Positions 1-8,691 of a stretch of 59,946 bases of DNA are shown piece after piece. Every line of letters starts with the position of its first letter. Within the stretch, counting starts at the first letter, position 1. The DNA is from JAJPXC01 sp964562375 (GTDB taxonomy: Bacteria > Bacteroidota > Bacteroidia > Bacteroidales > Muribaculaceae), in the NCBI GenBank assembly GCA_964562375.1, contig CAZLSW010000011.1, positions 1 through 59,946 on the forward strand, written 5' to 3'. The translations under genes and the position numbers were made by a program. The notes under the pieces are model-generated. The model was not told the origin of the DNA. It did not search any database and worked only from the letters and a program-made list of their open reading frames with translations.

Positions 1-106
1 CCGACCACCCTCTCAGTGTATATCCCATAAAACACAGGTTTTTGCAGGTGTCCCCAAAATCTGTGGAACAAATTTCTAAATCTACAGGATCCAGGATGCT
101 TTTATG

Positions 107-138
107 GCAACAATTTTTCTGTTGTGAAAAATTGTTGC
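107..138. terminator. 13-bp perfect hairpin, possible terminator
   Basis: The arms at 107-119 and 126-138 are exact reverse complements with loop TGTTGT. The stem is AT-rich in its middle and has no clear T-tract after it, so termination is inferred from position only; the gene it would serve is outside the window. Confidence 0.35.
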
Positions 139-221
139 GGGAATTTTGGTCGATTTGAAATGGAAATGGGCCAATTTTGCAGAAAATTAGGTTAAAATTA
201 GGTTAATTTAAAAGAAAGTGT

Positions 222-229
222 TACCTTTG
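222..229 (+). promoter_or_regulatory. Putative -7 box TACCTTTG
   Basis: TACCTTTG matches the Bacteroidota primary-sigma -7 consensus TAnnTTTG and lies 65 bp upstream of the ATG at 294, the intended start of the outer-membrane protein gene. No clear TTTG -33 element is visible at the usual distance. Confidence 0.5.
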
Positions 230-318
230 CGGCGATTTTCAATAGTACAGAGAGATTATAGACCTAACTAGTTAAACTAAAACCGTTTACATTATGAAGG
301 AAGATTTTTGCAGCAGTA

Positions 319-840
319 ATGGTAGCTATGATGTCGTTGACGGCATCCGCCGAGAATTGGTTTGTAGGTGGCGAGGTTGGCCTTTGGCGCAACGACTCCG
401 ACCACGAGACTTTCTTTAAGATCATGCCCGAGGCTGGTTACTCGTTCAACGAGACCTGGACCGTAGGCGCCTCCGTAGGCTACAGCATGGACCACTTCAC
501 CGGCGTAACCGGCAACCTTTTCAAAATCGCCCCCTACGCTCGTTACACTTACTTCCGCCTCGACCGCATCAGCCTCTTCGTTGACGGTGGCGTAGACCTC
601 GGCCTGGGCTGGACTTCCTACAAGCACGGCGACAACTCGGACACCGCTTGCACTTACGGCATCGGTTTCAAGCCCGGTTTTGCCGTTAACGTAACCGACA
701 AATTCTCGCTTGTAGCTCACTTCGGCTTCCTCGGCTATCAGGGCGCCAACGACGCTGCCAAGGATGGTGGTGCTCAAACCGCTTGGGGCCTTGACTTCTC
801 GGGCTACAACCTTACCTTCGGTTTCTACTACAACTTCTAA
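319..840 (+). CDS. Outer-membrane beta-barrel protein, signal peptide apparently frameshifted
   Basis: Small outer-membrane barrel protein of about 170-180 residues. Alternating aromatic and polar residues run throughout and it ends in YNLTFGFYYNF, a typical terminal aromatic barrel strand. The open frame begins at an internal ATG (319) and gives only a short hydrophobic leader, MVAMMSLTASA. Upstream, ATG AAG GAA at 294 is out of frame; removing one G near 299-300 gives MKKIFAAVMVAMMSLTASAE, a textbook signal peptide fused to the mature sequence. The annotated start is therefore probably an artefact of a one-base insertion, real or sequencing. A hairpin terminator follows. Ligand unknown; the size resembles OmpA/OmpW-type porin-family barrels. 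Confidence 0.75.
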   Translation: MVAMMSLTASAENWFVGGEVGLWRNDSDHETFFKIMPEAGYSFNETWTVGASVGYSMDHFTGVTGNLFKIAPYARYTYFRLDRISLFVDGGVDLGLGWTSYKHGDNSDTACTYGIGFKPGFAVNVTDKFSLVAHFGFLGYQGANDAAKDGGAQTAWGLDFSGYNLTFGFYYNF

Positions 841-852
841 ACAGAGGTAAAT

Positions 853-877
853 GAGCCACCAGGGTAGGTGGCTCTTT
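853..877 (+). terminator. Rho-independent-like terminator after the barrel gene
   Basis: GAGCCACC (853-860), loop AGGGTA and GGTGGCTC (867-874) form a perfect 8-bp stem followed by TTT, 12 bases after the stop codon. Confidence 0.65.
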
Positions 878-902
878 CATCCTCTTGAGAACAATACGAG
901 GG

Positions 903-922
903 GCGACCGCCGTTACGGTCGC
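903..922. terminator. Second short hairpin between convergent genes
   Basis: GCGACCG and CGGTCGC form a perfect 7-bp stem around CCGTTA, followed by TCCTTTGTTT. It lies between the + strand barrel gene and the convergent patatin gene. Confidence 0.4.
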
Positions 923-938
923 TCCTTTGTTTATGGGT

Positions 939-970
939 GTCGGGTCGACACGACCCGACTTCCTACTTAA
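939..970 (-). repeat. GTC-hairpin element, copy 1
   Basis: GTCGGGTCG (939-947), loop ACA and CGACCCGAC (951-959) form a perfect 9-bp stem, followed by TTCCTACTTAA. On the coding strand of the patatin gene this reads TAAGTAGGAAGTC then the hairpin, and that TAA is the gene's stop codon. Related copies occur near 15580, 18195 and 21344-21600. Confidence 0.75.
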
Positions 971-3324
971 CGGAGGAATTTGGGGGCGAGGATGAAGAGG
1001 CCGAAGGAGATGCCGAAGTTCCAGTTGCGCGCCGGGTAGCTCAGGTAGTTGCCGTAGAGGCTGAGGGAGGCGAAGGGGAAGTTGTAGACAGCGGCCATCT
1101 CGCCGAAGAAGGCGGGATTGGAGAACACATGGCCGTAGCGGGTGGAGATGCCGTCGTCCTGGTGCTCAATCTTTTTGTACGGCAGGAAGCAGTGGAAATC
1201 GCCGCGTATCTGGAAGGCGCCTTTCACGAGCCAAATCGGGCACACTCCGGCGGCCACGTAGGAGTTTGCGCGGAAAGCCGGGTTGAACGCGTTGTAGCTC
1301 GAAGGCGTGGGATGATAGGCCGGGGCGTTGACGATCGCCGCGTTGTAATCGGGGTCAAGAGGACGGTTGGAGAACAGGGCGTTGAGGCACGTGCCGAGCA
1401 CAAAATGCTTTCCCATACCGAAATAATTGCGGGCGATGAACTCGGCTTGAACCCACGTCTGGTTTTCGTCCCTGGCGGGATAGGGTGAGGAATGGAACGG
1501 GTTGAAATGATATCGGCCGGTAACTCCCTCAGCCACGAACTTGTAGTAGGCACCAGCGGTGGGGTAGCTGTCGTAATCAAGGGTGTTGCGCTCCCAATCG
1601 AGGCGCACCTGAGCGAGGTTGTATACCGTGCGGTCGCGGCCGGTGTCGGAGTAGTTGCCGATGTCGTTTTGATAGAAACTATCGTAGATATGGGCGCCAC
1701 CGACGCTCAGGGCGGCCTTTCCCGAGCGCCCCATGGCCCAAGCGTAGCTCAGGCGACCGAAGGCCTCGGTGTCGATGATAAACGTGGGCATCTTGTCCTC
1801 GTAGAACAGCGCGGCGTTGTCGTAGAATTTCTGGCGGGTGACGACAGCCGTAAGGTCGAATGCCGACGGGTTGCGAGTGGTCATGTACACACGGGCACGC
1901 AATGCCGCGGCCATGTAGCTTTGGCCAATCCAGCCGTTGAGCAGCGACTCGAAGCCGTGATACGACAGCGTGGAGTAGCCTCCCGAGAGGAAGATCATCG
2001 AATTGGTCGACGATGTGATATATCCGCCGGCGCCCACCTTGAATCCGCTTTTGACGGTGGCCTTCATCTTCAGGGTGAACAGCCCGGTGGTGTCGTCGTA
2101 GACGGCTTGGGGCACAAGGTTGCGCAATTGCCCCGGGGTGATGGCGCGATAATAGGCCATGCGGGCCTGGGCGATTCCGAAGGTGTCCTCGCGGTTCTTG
2201 AAAAAGAGCGACTTGAGGAACTCATTCTGGGAGCGGGTGCCTCCAGTCACCTCCACCGAGTCGAAGCGCACGTAGGGCGACTTGCTCTTGAACACGCGTC
2301 GGCGCAGCTCGCGGTCCTCGGGAAGCACGCGGGCGGTGACGCGGGTTTCGATCGAATCCATCATCTCCATGGCGCGGTCGTAACCGGCCTGATAGATCAC
2401 GTCGGCCTTCTTCCAGTCGAGCAATCCGAAACGCTCCACATCGACCTTTACTTTTATACCCTCGTCGGCGGGGAGCGAGTAGTCGTTGTTCTGAATGATC
2501 ATATCCTCGAGCTGGTTGAGCAGGTCGCCGGCCTTGGGTTTGCCGTCGGGTGCCGACACATCCACGCCGATCATGATCGAAGGGGCGAAATCCTCGCGCA
2601 TCACGTCGACAGGGAAATTGTCGTAAATACCTCCGTCATAGACCAATACGCCGTCCATCTCGATAGGCTCGAACACTCCCGGGAACGACATCGAGGCGCG
2701 GATAGCGTCGCCCAGCGAGCCGCTGGAGAGCACCATCTTACGCTTGGTGTAGATATTGGACGTGACGCAGCGGAAAGGCACCATCAACTTGTTGAAGTCG
2801 CCCCCGCATTGAGCCGTGTAGGCCGAGAAGAGATCCATGAAGGCGAAATTCATCGGCAGAGGGGAGATCACGCTGGTGGGAAGAATCGAGTTGACCTGCG
2901 TCGAGTCGCTGTTGGTGACAGGGATGTTGAACAGAGCGGGATTGGCCTCGGGTTTGACGAAATAATAGACGAGCTTCTCGTTGATCTGGCCCGAGGACCA
3001 CTCGGCAAAACCGTCCGACTTGATCATTTCCATCATCTCGTCGGTGGTATAGCCCATGCAGTACAGGCCGCCCACGATGGCTCCCATCGACGTTCCGGCC
3101 ACGTAATCGATGGGTATGTTGTGCTCCTCGAGAGCCTTTATTACACCGATATGGGCGATACCTTTGGCACCGCCGCCGCTAAGCACCAGCCCCACCGACT
3201 GATGCGGCTCCTCGGCCACGATTGAATCCAGCGAGGCTGAGGGCAAAACATTGGCCCGCGCCGATGTCGACAATGACATCAGCGCGAGCACAAGCACAAA
3301 CATTAATATGATCCTCTCTCTCAT
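967..3324 (-). CDS. Patatin-like phospholipase with POTRA and surface-antigen barrel
   Basis: Predicted secreted or outer-membrane lipid acyl hydrolase of 785 residues. An N-terminal signal peptide (about 1-24) is followed by a patatin domain with the oxyanion motif GGGAKG (50-55), the nucleophile elbow GTSMG (Ser79) and the catalytic Asp in DGGIYDNFPV (230). A POTRA-like segment around 380-450 and a C-terminal BamA-like beta-barrel follow, the architecture of PlpD-type autotransported phospholipases. The start at 3324 (MRERIIL) is preferred over an in-frame ATG 30 codons upstream because it gives a proper signal peptide. Divergent from prfB. Both catalytic residues are present, so activity is expected; the substrate is unknown. 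Confidence 0.88.
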   Translation of the reverse strand: MRERIILMFVLVLALMSLSTSARANVLPSASLDSIVAEEPHQSVGLVLSGGGAKGIAHIGVIKALEEHNIPIDYVAGTSMGAIVGGLYCMGYTTDEMMEMIKSDGFAEWSSGQINEKLVYYFVKPEANPALFNIPVTNSDSTQVNSILPTSVISPLPMNFAFMDLFSAYTAQCGGDFNKLMVPFRCVTSNIYTKRKMVLSSGSLGDAIRASMSFPGVFEPIEMDGVLVYDGGIYDNFPVDVMREDFAPSIMIGVDVSAPDGKPKAGDLLNQLEDMIIQNNDYSLPADEGIKVKVDVERFGLLDWKKADVIYQAGYDRAMEMMDSIETRVTARVLPEDRELRRRVFKSKSPYVRFDSVEVTGGTRSQNEFLKSLFFKNREDTFGIAQARMAYYRAITPGQLRNLVPQAVYDDTTGLFTLKMKATVKSGFKVGAGGYITSSTNSMIFLSGGYSTLSYHGFESLLNGWIGQSYMAAALRARVYMTTRNPSAFDLTAVVTRQKFYDNAALFYEDKMPTFIIDTEAFGRLSYAWAMGRSGKAALSVGGAHIYDSFYQNDIGNYSDTGRDRTVYNLAQVRLDWERNTLDYDSYPTAGAYYKFVAEGVTGRYHFNPFHSSPYPARDENQTWVQAEFIARNYFGMGKHFVLGTCLNALFSNRPLDPDYNAAIVNAPAYHPTPSSYNAFNPAFRANSYVAAGVCPIWLVKGAFQIRGDFHCFLPYKKIEHQDDGISTRYGHVFSNPAFFGEMAAVYNFPFASLSLYGNYLSYPARNWNFGISFGLFILAPKFLR

Positions 3325-3451
3325 GTAAATGGACTTAAAAAGCCATTCTAGTAGTTGAAATTCGTAATTAAAACACCTTGAGGGCTTGGTTTGTTGTGAC
3401 ACTCTGTGCTCCAATTTTCCGCGAAATTAGCATTTTCTCCCTTATTTTCAC

Positions 3452-3459
3452 TAATTTCG
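3452..3459 (+). promoter_or_regulatory. Putative -7 box TAATTTCG for prfB
   Basis: TAATTTCG resembles TAnnTTTG and ends only four bases before the prfB ATG at 3464. If used, transcription would begin at or next to the start codon, giving a leaderless or near-leaderless mRNA. One base deviates from the consensus and no -33 box was identified. Confidence 0.35.
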
Positions 3460-3463
3460 CGCT

Positions 3464-4576
3464 ATGATTACGCAAGAACAGCTCAAAGAGGCCGTCGCCC
3501 GGCGCGACGCGCTAAATCGATATCTCGACATCCCCACCAAGAAAATCCAGGTGGAGGAGGAGGAACTGCGCACCCACGTGCCTGATTTTTGGGAGCATCC
3601 CAAGGAGGCGCAGGTGCAGATGAAAAAAATCAAGGACCTGCAAGGGTGGATCAACGGCTATGAGGAGGTCGACAAGGCCGTGGGCGAGCTTACTCTCGCC
3701 TGGGACTTCCTTAAGGAGGGTCTGGTGGAGGAAGATGAGCTCGACAAGCTTTACGCCGACGCCATCACGCTTATCGAGAACCTAGAGCTGCGCAACATGC
3801 TACGCCGCGAGGAGGACAAATTGGGCGTCGTGCTGAAAATCAACTCGGGAGCCGGTGGCACCGAGAGCCAGGATTGGGCCTCGATGCTGATGCGCATGTA
3901 CATGCGCTGGGCCGAGAAACACGGCTACAAATTGTCGGTGGCCAACCTCCTAGACGGCGATGAGGCTGGCATCAAGTCGTGCACAATCAACATCGAGGGT
4001 GATTTCGCCTACGGCTACCTCAAGAGCGAGAACGGCGTGCATCGCCTCGTGCGCGTGTCGCCCTACAACGCCCAGGGCAAGCGCATGACATCGTTTGCCT
4101 CGGTGTTCGTCACACCGCTTGTCGACGACACCATCGAGGTGAAAGTGGAGCCCGCGTTGCTGTCGTGGGACACCTTCCGGTCGGGTGGAGCCGGCGGCCA
4201 GAACGTCAACAAGGTGGAATCGGGCGTGCGCCTTCGCTACCAGTTTACCGACCCCTACACTGGTGAGAAGGAGGAGATTCTTATCGAGAACACCGAGACG
4301 CGCGACCAGCCCAAGAACAAGGAGAACGCCCTGCGCCAGCTGCGTTCAATCCTCTACGACAAGGAGTTGCAGCACCGCCTCGAGGAGCAAGCCAAGGTGG
4401 AGGCCGGCAAGATGAAAATAGAGTGGGGCTCGCAGATTCGCTCCTACGTGTTCGACGACCGCCGCGTGAAGGACCACCGCACGGGCTTCCAGACGTCCGA
4501 CGTGTCGGGGGTGATGGACGGCGACCTCGACGGCTTCATCAAAGCCTACCTCATGGAATTTAGTCAAGAAGAATAA
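3464..4576 (+). CDS. prfB: Peptide chain release factor 2
   Basis: Class I release factor (370 residues) that reads stop codons in the ribosomal A site and triggers peptidyl-tRNA hydrolysis. The hydrolysis motif GGAGGQ is at 241-246 (GGQ 244-246) within SGGAGGQNVNKVESGVR. The codon-recognition tripeptide, SPF in E. coli RF2, reads SPY here (199-201, HRLVRVSPYNAQGKR). Many bacteria need a programmed +1 frameshift at an in-frame UGA near codon 25; here the equivalent place (TAT CTC GAC at 3521-3529) is continuous, so no frameshift is required. The frame runs from ATG to stop at normal length. Its stop overlaps the argB start (TAATG), suggesting cotranscription with argB-argE. Confidence 0.95.
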   Translation: MITQEQLKEAVARRDALNRYLDIPTKKIQVEEEELRTHVPDFWEHPKEAQVQMKKIKDLQGWINGYEEVDKAVGELTLAWDFLKEGLVEEDELDKLYADAITLIENLELRNMLRREEDKLGVVLKINSGAGGTESQDWASMLMRMYMRWAEKHGYKLSVANLLDGDEAGIKSCTINIEGDFAYGYLKSENGVHRLVRVSPYNAQGKRMTSFASVFVTPLVDDTIEVKVEPALLSWDTFRSGGAGGQNVNKVESGVRLRYQFTDPYTGEKEEILIENTETRDQPKNKENALRQLRSILYDKELQHRLEEQAKVEAGKMKIEWGSQIRSYVFDDRRVKDHRTGFQTSDVSGVMDGDLDGFIKAYLMEFSQEE

Positions 4577-5352
4577 TGAAGGAAAAGATAACAGTGATAA
4601 AGGTGGGCGGGGCGATTGTGGAGTCGCCTATCGCTCTGGAGAATCTTATCCGCGACTTCTCGAGCGTGGAGGGGAAGAAATTGCTTGTGCACGGCGGAGG
4701 TCGCTCAGCCACCGCCATGGCCTCGCGCCTGGGCATCGAGACGCAGATGGTGAACGGCCGTCGCATCACCGACGAGGGGATGCTCTGCGTCGTGACGATG
4801 GTCTACGGGGGCTTGGTCAACAAGGATATCGTGGCCCGCATGCAGGCGCTTGGCGTGAACGCCTTGGGTCTCACCGGTGCCGACATGAATATCATCCTCA
4901 GCCATAAGCGCCCGGCCGGCGAGGTGGATTACGGATGGGTGGGCGATGTTGACCGCGTTGATGGACAAGCGCTTAAAGCCCTGGTCGACAATGGCGCCGT
5001 GCCCGTTATCGCACCGTTGACCCACGACGGCAAGGGCCACCTGCTCAACACCAATGCCGACACCATGGCCGGCGAAACCGCCAAGGGACTTGCGCCGCTT
5101 TACGACGTAACCCTTGTCTACTGCTTCGAAAAACCGGGAGTACTCACCGACCCCGATGACGACAACTCGGTGATTTCCCTGATTACTCCCGAGATATACG
5201 AGAAACTGAAAGCCGACGGCACGGTCTCGGGCGGCATGATTCCGAAATTGGACAATGCGTTCGCCGCCTTGCGTGCGGGAGTGTCGAAAGTGGTAATCAC
5301 CCACGCCACCGCCATCGCCGACCCCGAGGCTGGCACCACCATCCGCCTATGA
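4576..5352 (+). CDS. argB: N-acetylglutamate kinase (amino-acid kinase family)
   Basis: Second enzyme of arginine synthesis, phosphorylating the gamma-carboxyl of an N-acylated glutamate. The 258-residue protein has family landmarks: the lysine-glycine N-terminus (VIKVGGAIVE), the glycine-rich LLVHGGGRSA loop, LTGADMNII, NTNADTMAGE, and the C-terminal VSGGMIPKLDNA. Length is normal. It overlaps prfB by one base and argE by four. Some Bacteroides use N-succinyl rather than N-acetyl intermediates; the sequence alone does not let me decide which acyl group this enzyme prefers. Confidence 0.93.
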   Translation: MKEKITVIKVGGAIVESPIALENLIRDFSSVEGKKLLVHGGGRSATAMASRLGIETQMVNGRRITDEGMLCVVTMVYGGLVNKDIVARMQALGVNALGLTGADMNIILSHKRPAGEVDYGWVGDVDRVDGQALKALVDNGAVPVIAPLTHDGKGHLLNTNADTMAGETAKGLAPLYDVTLVYCFEKPGVLTDPDDDNSVISLITPEIYEKLKADGTVSGGMIPKLDNAFAALRAGVSKVVITHATAIADPEAGTTIRL

Positions 5353-6407
5353 TCGACGAGCTTTACTACCAGGCAGTTGACCTGCTTAAGCAACTGATAG
5401 CCACGCCGCGAGTGAGCCGCGACGAGACAGCAGCGGCCGATATCGTAGAGCGTTTCCTCAAGGAAAACGGTTGCCAGCCGCTACGCCTGGGCAATAACGT
5501 CATCGTCACAGCGGTAAACTGGGATCCAGAGCGCCCCACCCTACTACTCAACTCCCATATCGACACCGTCAAGCCCGTAGCCGGCTGGACCCGCGACCCA
5601 CATTCGCCCGACGTTGACCCCGAGACGGAGCGATTGTACGGCCTGGGCAGCAACGACGCGGGGGCCTCGCTCGTGTCTCTTATAGCCACGTTCCTTTATA
5701 TGCGGGAGCAGCCTTGCGCCTACAACCTCATTCTGGTGGCCTCGGCCGAGGAAGAGGTGAGTGGCAAGAATGGCTTGGAGTCGGTTATTCCACACCTGCC
5801 CCCCATCGACGTGGCCATCGTTGGAGAGCCTACGGGGATGAACCCCGCGGTAGCCGAAAAGGGATTGATGGTGCTCGACGGCGTGGTCAAGGGGGTATCG
5901 GGCCATGCGGCCCGCAACGAGGGGGACAACGCCATCTACAAGACTATGGGTGTGGTCGATACCCTGCGCTCGCTGACGTTTCCCAAGGAATCCTCCTACC
6001 TGGGTCCGGTGAAAATCACCGTCACTGGCATCAACGCCGGCACGCAACATAACGTGGTGCCCGACAAGTGCACACTGATGGTGGATGTGCGCACCACCGA
6101 CGCGTATTCCAACGTCGACACCCTCGAGCTGATCCGTCAGGCCGTGCCCCAGGCCGAGTTGACGCCGCGCTCCACGCGTCTCAACCCCTCGCGCATCGAC
6201 CCCTCGCATCCAATCGTCCAACGGGCAATCATGCTCGGAGGCGAGGCGTACGGCTCCCCCACCCTCTCCGACCAGGCTCTGATGCCGTGGCCGTCGGTCA
6301 AAATGGGTCCCGGCGATTCGGCACGTTCCCACACCGCCGACGAATACATCCTCCTCCCCGAAATACGCGACGCCATCACCCGCTACACCCGCATCCTATC
6401 CGCCTAA
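5349..6407 (+). CDS. argE: M20-family acetylornithine deacetylase
   Basis: Metallohydrolase that removes the N-acyl group from acylornithine in arginine synthesis. Metal-site motifs of the M20 family are visible: NSHIDTV (His70, Asp72), GSNDAGAS (Asp103), the acidic SAEEEVSG (134-136), and VSGHAAR of the dimerisation domain. Length (352) fits ArgE. ATGA overlap with argB indicates translational coupling, and the pairing supports an arginine role over other M20 peptidases. The stop codon lies in the loop of a short hairpin. Confidence 0.88.
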   Translation: MIDELYYQAVDLLKQLIATPRVSRDETAAADIVERFLKENGCQPLRLGNNVIVTAVNWDPERPTLLLNSHIDTVKPVAGWTRDPHSPDVDPETERLYGLGSNDAGASLVSLIATFLYMREQPCAYNLILVASAEEEVSGKNGLESVIPHLPPIDVAIVGEPTGMNPAVAEKGLMVLDGVVKGVSGHAARNEGDNAIYKTMGVVDTLRSLTFPKESSYLGPVKITVTGINAGTQHNVVPDKCTLMVDVRTTDAYSNVDTLELIRQAVPQAELTPRSTRLNPSRIDPSHPIVQRAIMLGGEAYGSPTLSDQALMPWPSVKMGPGDSARSHTADEYILLPEIRDAITRYTRILSA

Positions 6408-6414
6408 GGATAGG
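6395..6414 (+). terminator. Hairpin spanning the argE stop codon
   Basis: CCTATCC (6395-6401) and GGATAGG (6408-6414) pair perfectly across a 6-base loop containing the TAA stop. There is no T-tract, so it may be a weak terminator or an mRNA 3'-end stabiliser. Confidence 0.4.
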
Positions 6415-6417
6415 GTG

Positions 6418-6448
6418 TTGTGCGGTTGGGGAAATTGTTGTAATTTTG
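6418..6448 (+). promoter_or_regulatory. Promoter for the GH20 gene
   Basis: TTG (6418-6420), a 20-bp spacer and TAATTTTG (6441-6448) match the Bacteroidota -33/-7 arrangement. The start codon at 6470 would give a leader of about 15-20 bases. Confidence 0.55.
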
Positions 6449-6469
6449 TGAGACAATTAACCTTAAACC

Positions 6470-8689
6470 ATGCATATGACACATTACAAAAACATATTTG
6501 CGGGCGCCACACTCCTATTGAGCGTGGCGGGCATTACCGCGCAGTCGATGCCGAGCGTGCGGTGGGAAACCTTGGGCAATCAGGGCGACGGACGCGACGC
6601 CACTTATACCCAGCGATTTACCATCCGCGACGGCAAGGGGATCAAACGCTTATGTTTCAACCAGTTTGCACGCAAAATGGAGACTGTGAATCCGGCTGAC
6701 ACGCTTGTGGAAATCATCCCCGGCTATTACTATATCGCATCGCCCAGGCTAGAACAGGACGGCGTTCAAATCGACATCGTCACCCACGCAGCCCTGCGTC
6801 ATTTCGACTATCAGCCCGACGGCGTTCACGGCGTTGACGCTCAGGGCAATCCACGCACCGTGCGCTTCACTCGCGCCTCAATTATCGACCGCCCCGAGCA
6901 GTGGAGTACAGCCGGTGCCGATCTCATGCCCAAAGGCGATGAGATTTACGATTTCAATGAATCCTTGGCTATCGCCACTGCGCTCGATCCGTTTTATGTA
7001 ATTCCCTCAGTAAAAAAGGTTTACCCGAAGGAGGGACCCAATTCCAAGGTCACCGACCAAGTGGTGGATGTGAAGGTTGACACCATCGCCCCGGAGGGCT
7101 ATCGTATCGACCTGAGCAAGTCGCCCGTGGAAATCGCCTACAGCACCGAAAGGGGTCGCCAATACGCTTACAACACGCTCCAACAGCTGCGCGCCAACAA
7201 TCCACAAGGCATACCCGCGGCCATCGTTGAGGATTGGCCCGACTTCCCCTATCGCGGCGTAATGATCGACATATCGCGCAATTATATACCGTTGCCCGAG
7301 ATGCAAAAAATCGTGCAGCACATGGCTCACTACCGCATGAACACTCTCCACTTCCACCTCGTTGACGATGAGGCTTGGCGACTGGAAATCAGCGGTTTGC
7401 CCGAATTAACCGACATGGGAGCACGTCGCGGCTATACCCAAGATGAGCAGGATTTCCTGGTGCAGATTTTCGCAGGTAACGGCGACCCCAATTCCACGGT
7501 GGGTACAGCCAACGGCTACATCACCCGCAGCGAAATGGTTGATTTTCTGCGTTTTTGCAAGTCGCTTGGAGTGGATGTAATTCCCGAGATCGAGTCACCC
7601 GGTCATGCCCGCGCTGCTATCAAGGCCATGGAGGCCCGATACCGCCGCACAGGCGACGCTTCGCATCGCTTGGTGGAGGATGGCGACACCTCAAGCTACA
7701 CCTCTGCACAGGCGTTCCACGACAACGTGATGAATCCCGCCTTGGAGGGTCCTTACAAGTTTATGGACCTCGTAACCGACGAGCTGATAGCCATTTGGCG
7801 TGAAGCCGACGCACCGTTGCGAGCCATCCACATTGGTGGTGACGAGGTTCCAGCAGGGGCTTGGAACGGCGCACCCTCGGTGAAAAAGTTGATGGCCGAG
7901 AAAGGCCTCACTGAGGAGCGACAAGTGCATGCGGCATTTGTTGAGCGTATCGCTAAAATGCTGGCCCAGAAGGGGGTAAAGATGAGTGGCTGGCAAGAGA
8001 TTGCCGTTGGACACAGTCCGGAATTCGACGACGGGGTGGCCCCGGAGGTCTACTCGGTAAACTTCTGGACATCCTCCAAGGGATCACGCGCTCCTGAGGC
8101 TATCAGCAACGGTTTCCCGGTGGTAATCAGCAACGTCGACCATTTCTACCTCGATCAAGCCTACAACAACCATCCGCTGGAGAAGGGGTTGACGTGGGGT
8201 GGCAACGTCGACGAGTTTACCACCCTGGCAGGTTATCCCCACGAGCTGTGCGTGGTTGACGAGGCCGACCGTGGAGGAATTATCGGTGTCTCGGGACATC
8301 TATTCGGGGAAACCATCCGCGACTACTCGCAGGTTGAATCTCACCTGTTACCCAAGATGTTAGGCTTGGCCGAGCGTGCTTGGAACGCAGAAGCCACCTA
8401 CACTCCCAGCCAATTCAACGCAGTAATCGACCAACACGAGTTGCCGTCATTGGCTCGCAAGGGCGTAAACTTCCACCTGCGTCAACCAGGCGTTAAAAAA
8501 GCGGAGGATCAGATAGTTATGAACTCGCCGTACCCCAAGGCTGTGATTCGCTACACCACCGATGGAAGCAACCCCACCGTCGACAGCCCAGTTTACCAAG
8601 GACCCATTCCAGCCGCTGGAGTAAAGCAGATTCGGGCCACGTTGTTCTATTTGGGCCACCAATCTTTCCCAACGATTGTATATTATTGA
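6470..8689 (+). CDS. Beta-N-acetylhexosaminidase, glycoside hydrolase family 20
   Basis: Exo-acting enzyme releasing terminal GlcNAc or GalNAc by substrate-assisted catalysis, probably periplasmic or surface-attached. A signal peptide (about 1-25, ending ITAQS) precedes a non-catalytic N-terminal domain, then the TIM-barrel GH20 domain from about residue 258 (DFPYRGVMIDISRN). The catalytic Asp-Glu pair is in HIGGDEV (458-459), and EIESPGHARAA is also typical. The C-terminus (about 680-735, RYTTDGSNPTVDS) is a chitobiase C-terminal Ig-like domain. A second ATG lies two codons downstream (6476). It could feed GlcNAc to the amino-sugar enzymes elsewhere in this window. Confidence 0.93.
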   Translation: MHMTHYKNIFAGATLLLSVAGITAQSMPSVRWETLGNQGDGRDATYTQRFTIRDGKGIKRLCFNQFARKMETVNPADTLVEIIPGYYYIASPRLEQDGVQIDIVTHAALRHFDYQPDGVHGVDAQGNPRTVRFTRASIIDRPEQWSTAGADLMPKGDEIYDFNESLAIATALDPFYVIPSVKKVYPKEGPNSKVTDQVVDVKVDTIAPEGYRIDLSKSPVEIAYSTERGRQYAYNTLQQLRANNPQGIPAAIVEDWPDFPYRGVMIDISRNYIPLPEMQKIVQHMAHYRMNTLHFHLVDDEAWRLEISGLPELTDMGARRGYTQDEQDFLVQIFAGNGDPNSTVGTANGYITRSEMVDFLRFCKSLGVDVIPEIESPGHARAAIKAMEARYRRTGDASHRLVEDGDTSSYTSAQAFHDNVMNPALEGPYKFMDLVTDELIAIWREADAPLRAIHIGGDEVPAGAWNGAPSVKKLMAEKGLTEERQVHAAFVERIAKMLAQKGVKMSGWQEIAVGHSPEFDDGVAPEVYSVNFWTSSKGSRAPEAISNGFPVVISNVDHFYLDQAYNNHPLEKGLTWGGNVDEFTTLAGYPHELCVVDEADRGGIIGVSGHLFGETIRDYSQVESHLLPKMLGLAERAWNAEATYTPSQFNAVIDQHELPSLARKGVNFHLRQPGVKKAEDQIVMNSPYPKAVIRYTTDGSNPTVDSPVYQGPIPAAGVKQIRATLFYLGHQSFPTIVYY

Positions 8690-8691
8690 TT

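Larger units (their letters stand above)
1..293. other. Spacer upstream of the first gene
   Basis: No convincing coding region is seen in these bases. A perfect 13-bp inverted repeat lies at 107-138 (arms GCAACAATTTTTC and GAAAAATTGTTGC, 6-base loop) and could be the transcription end of a gene outside the window. The sequence around 186-210 is AT-rich with a repeated GGTTAAAATTA/GGTTAATTTA motif. A Bacteroidota-type -7 box occurs at 222-229. Confidence 0.5.

Noticed and set aside
1492..3225. 577-residue open frame on the + strand opposite the patatin gene
   Set aside because: It is an antisense shadow: the minus strand has a signal peptide and catalytic motifs, while this frame is rich in His, Gly and Val with no domain.
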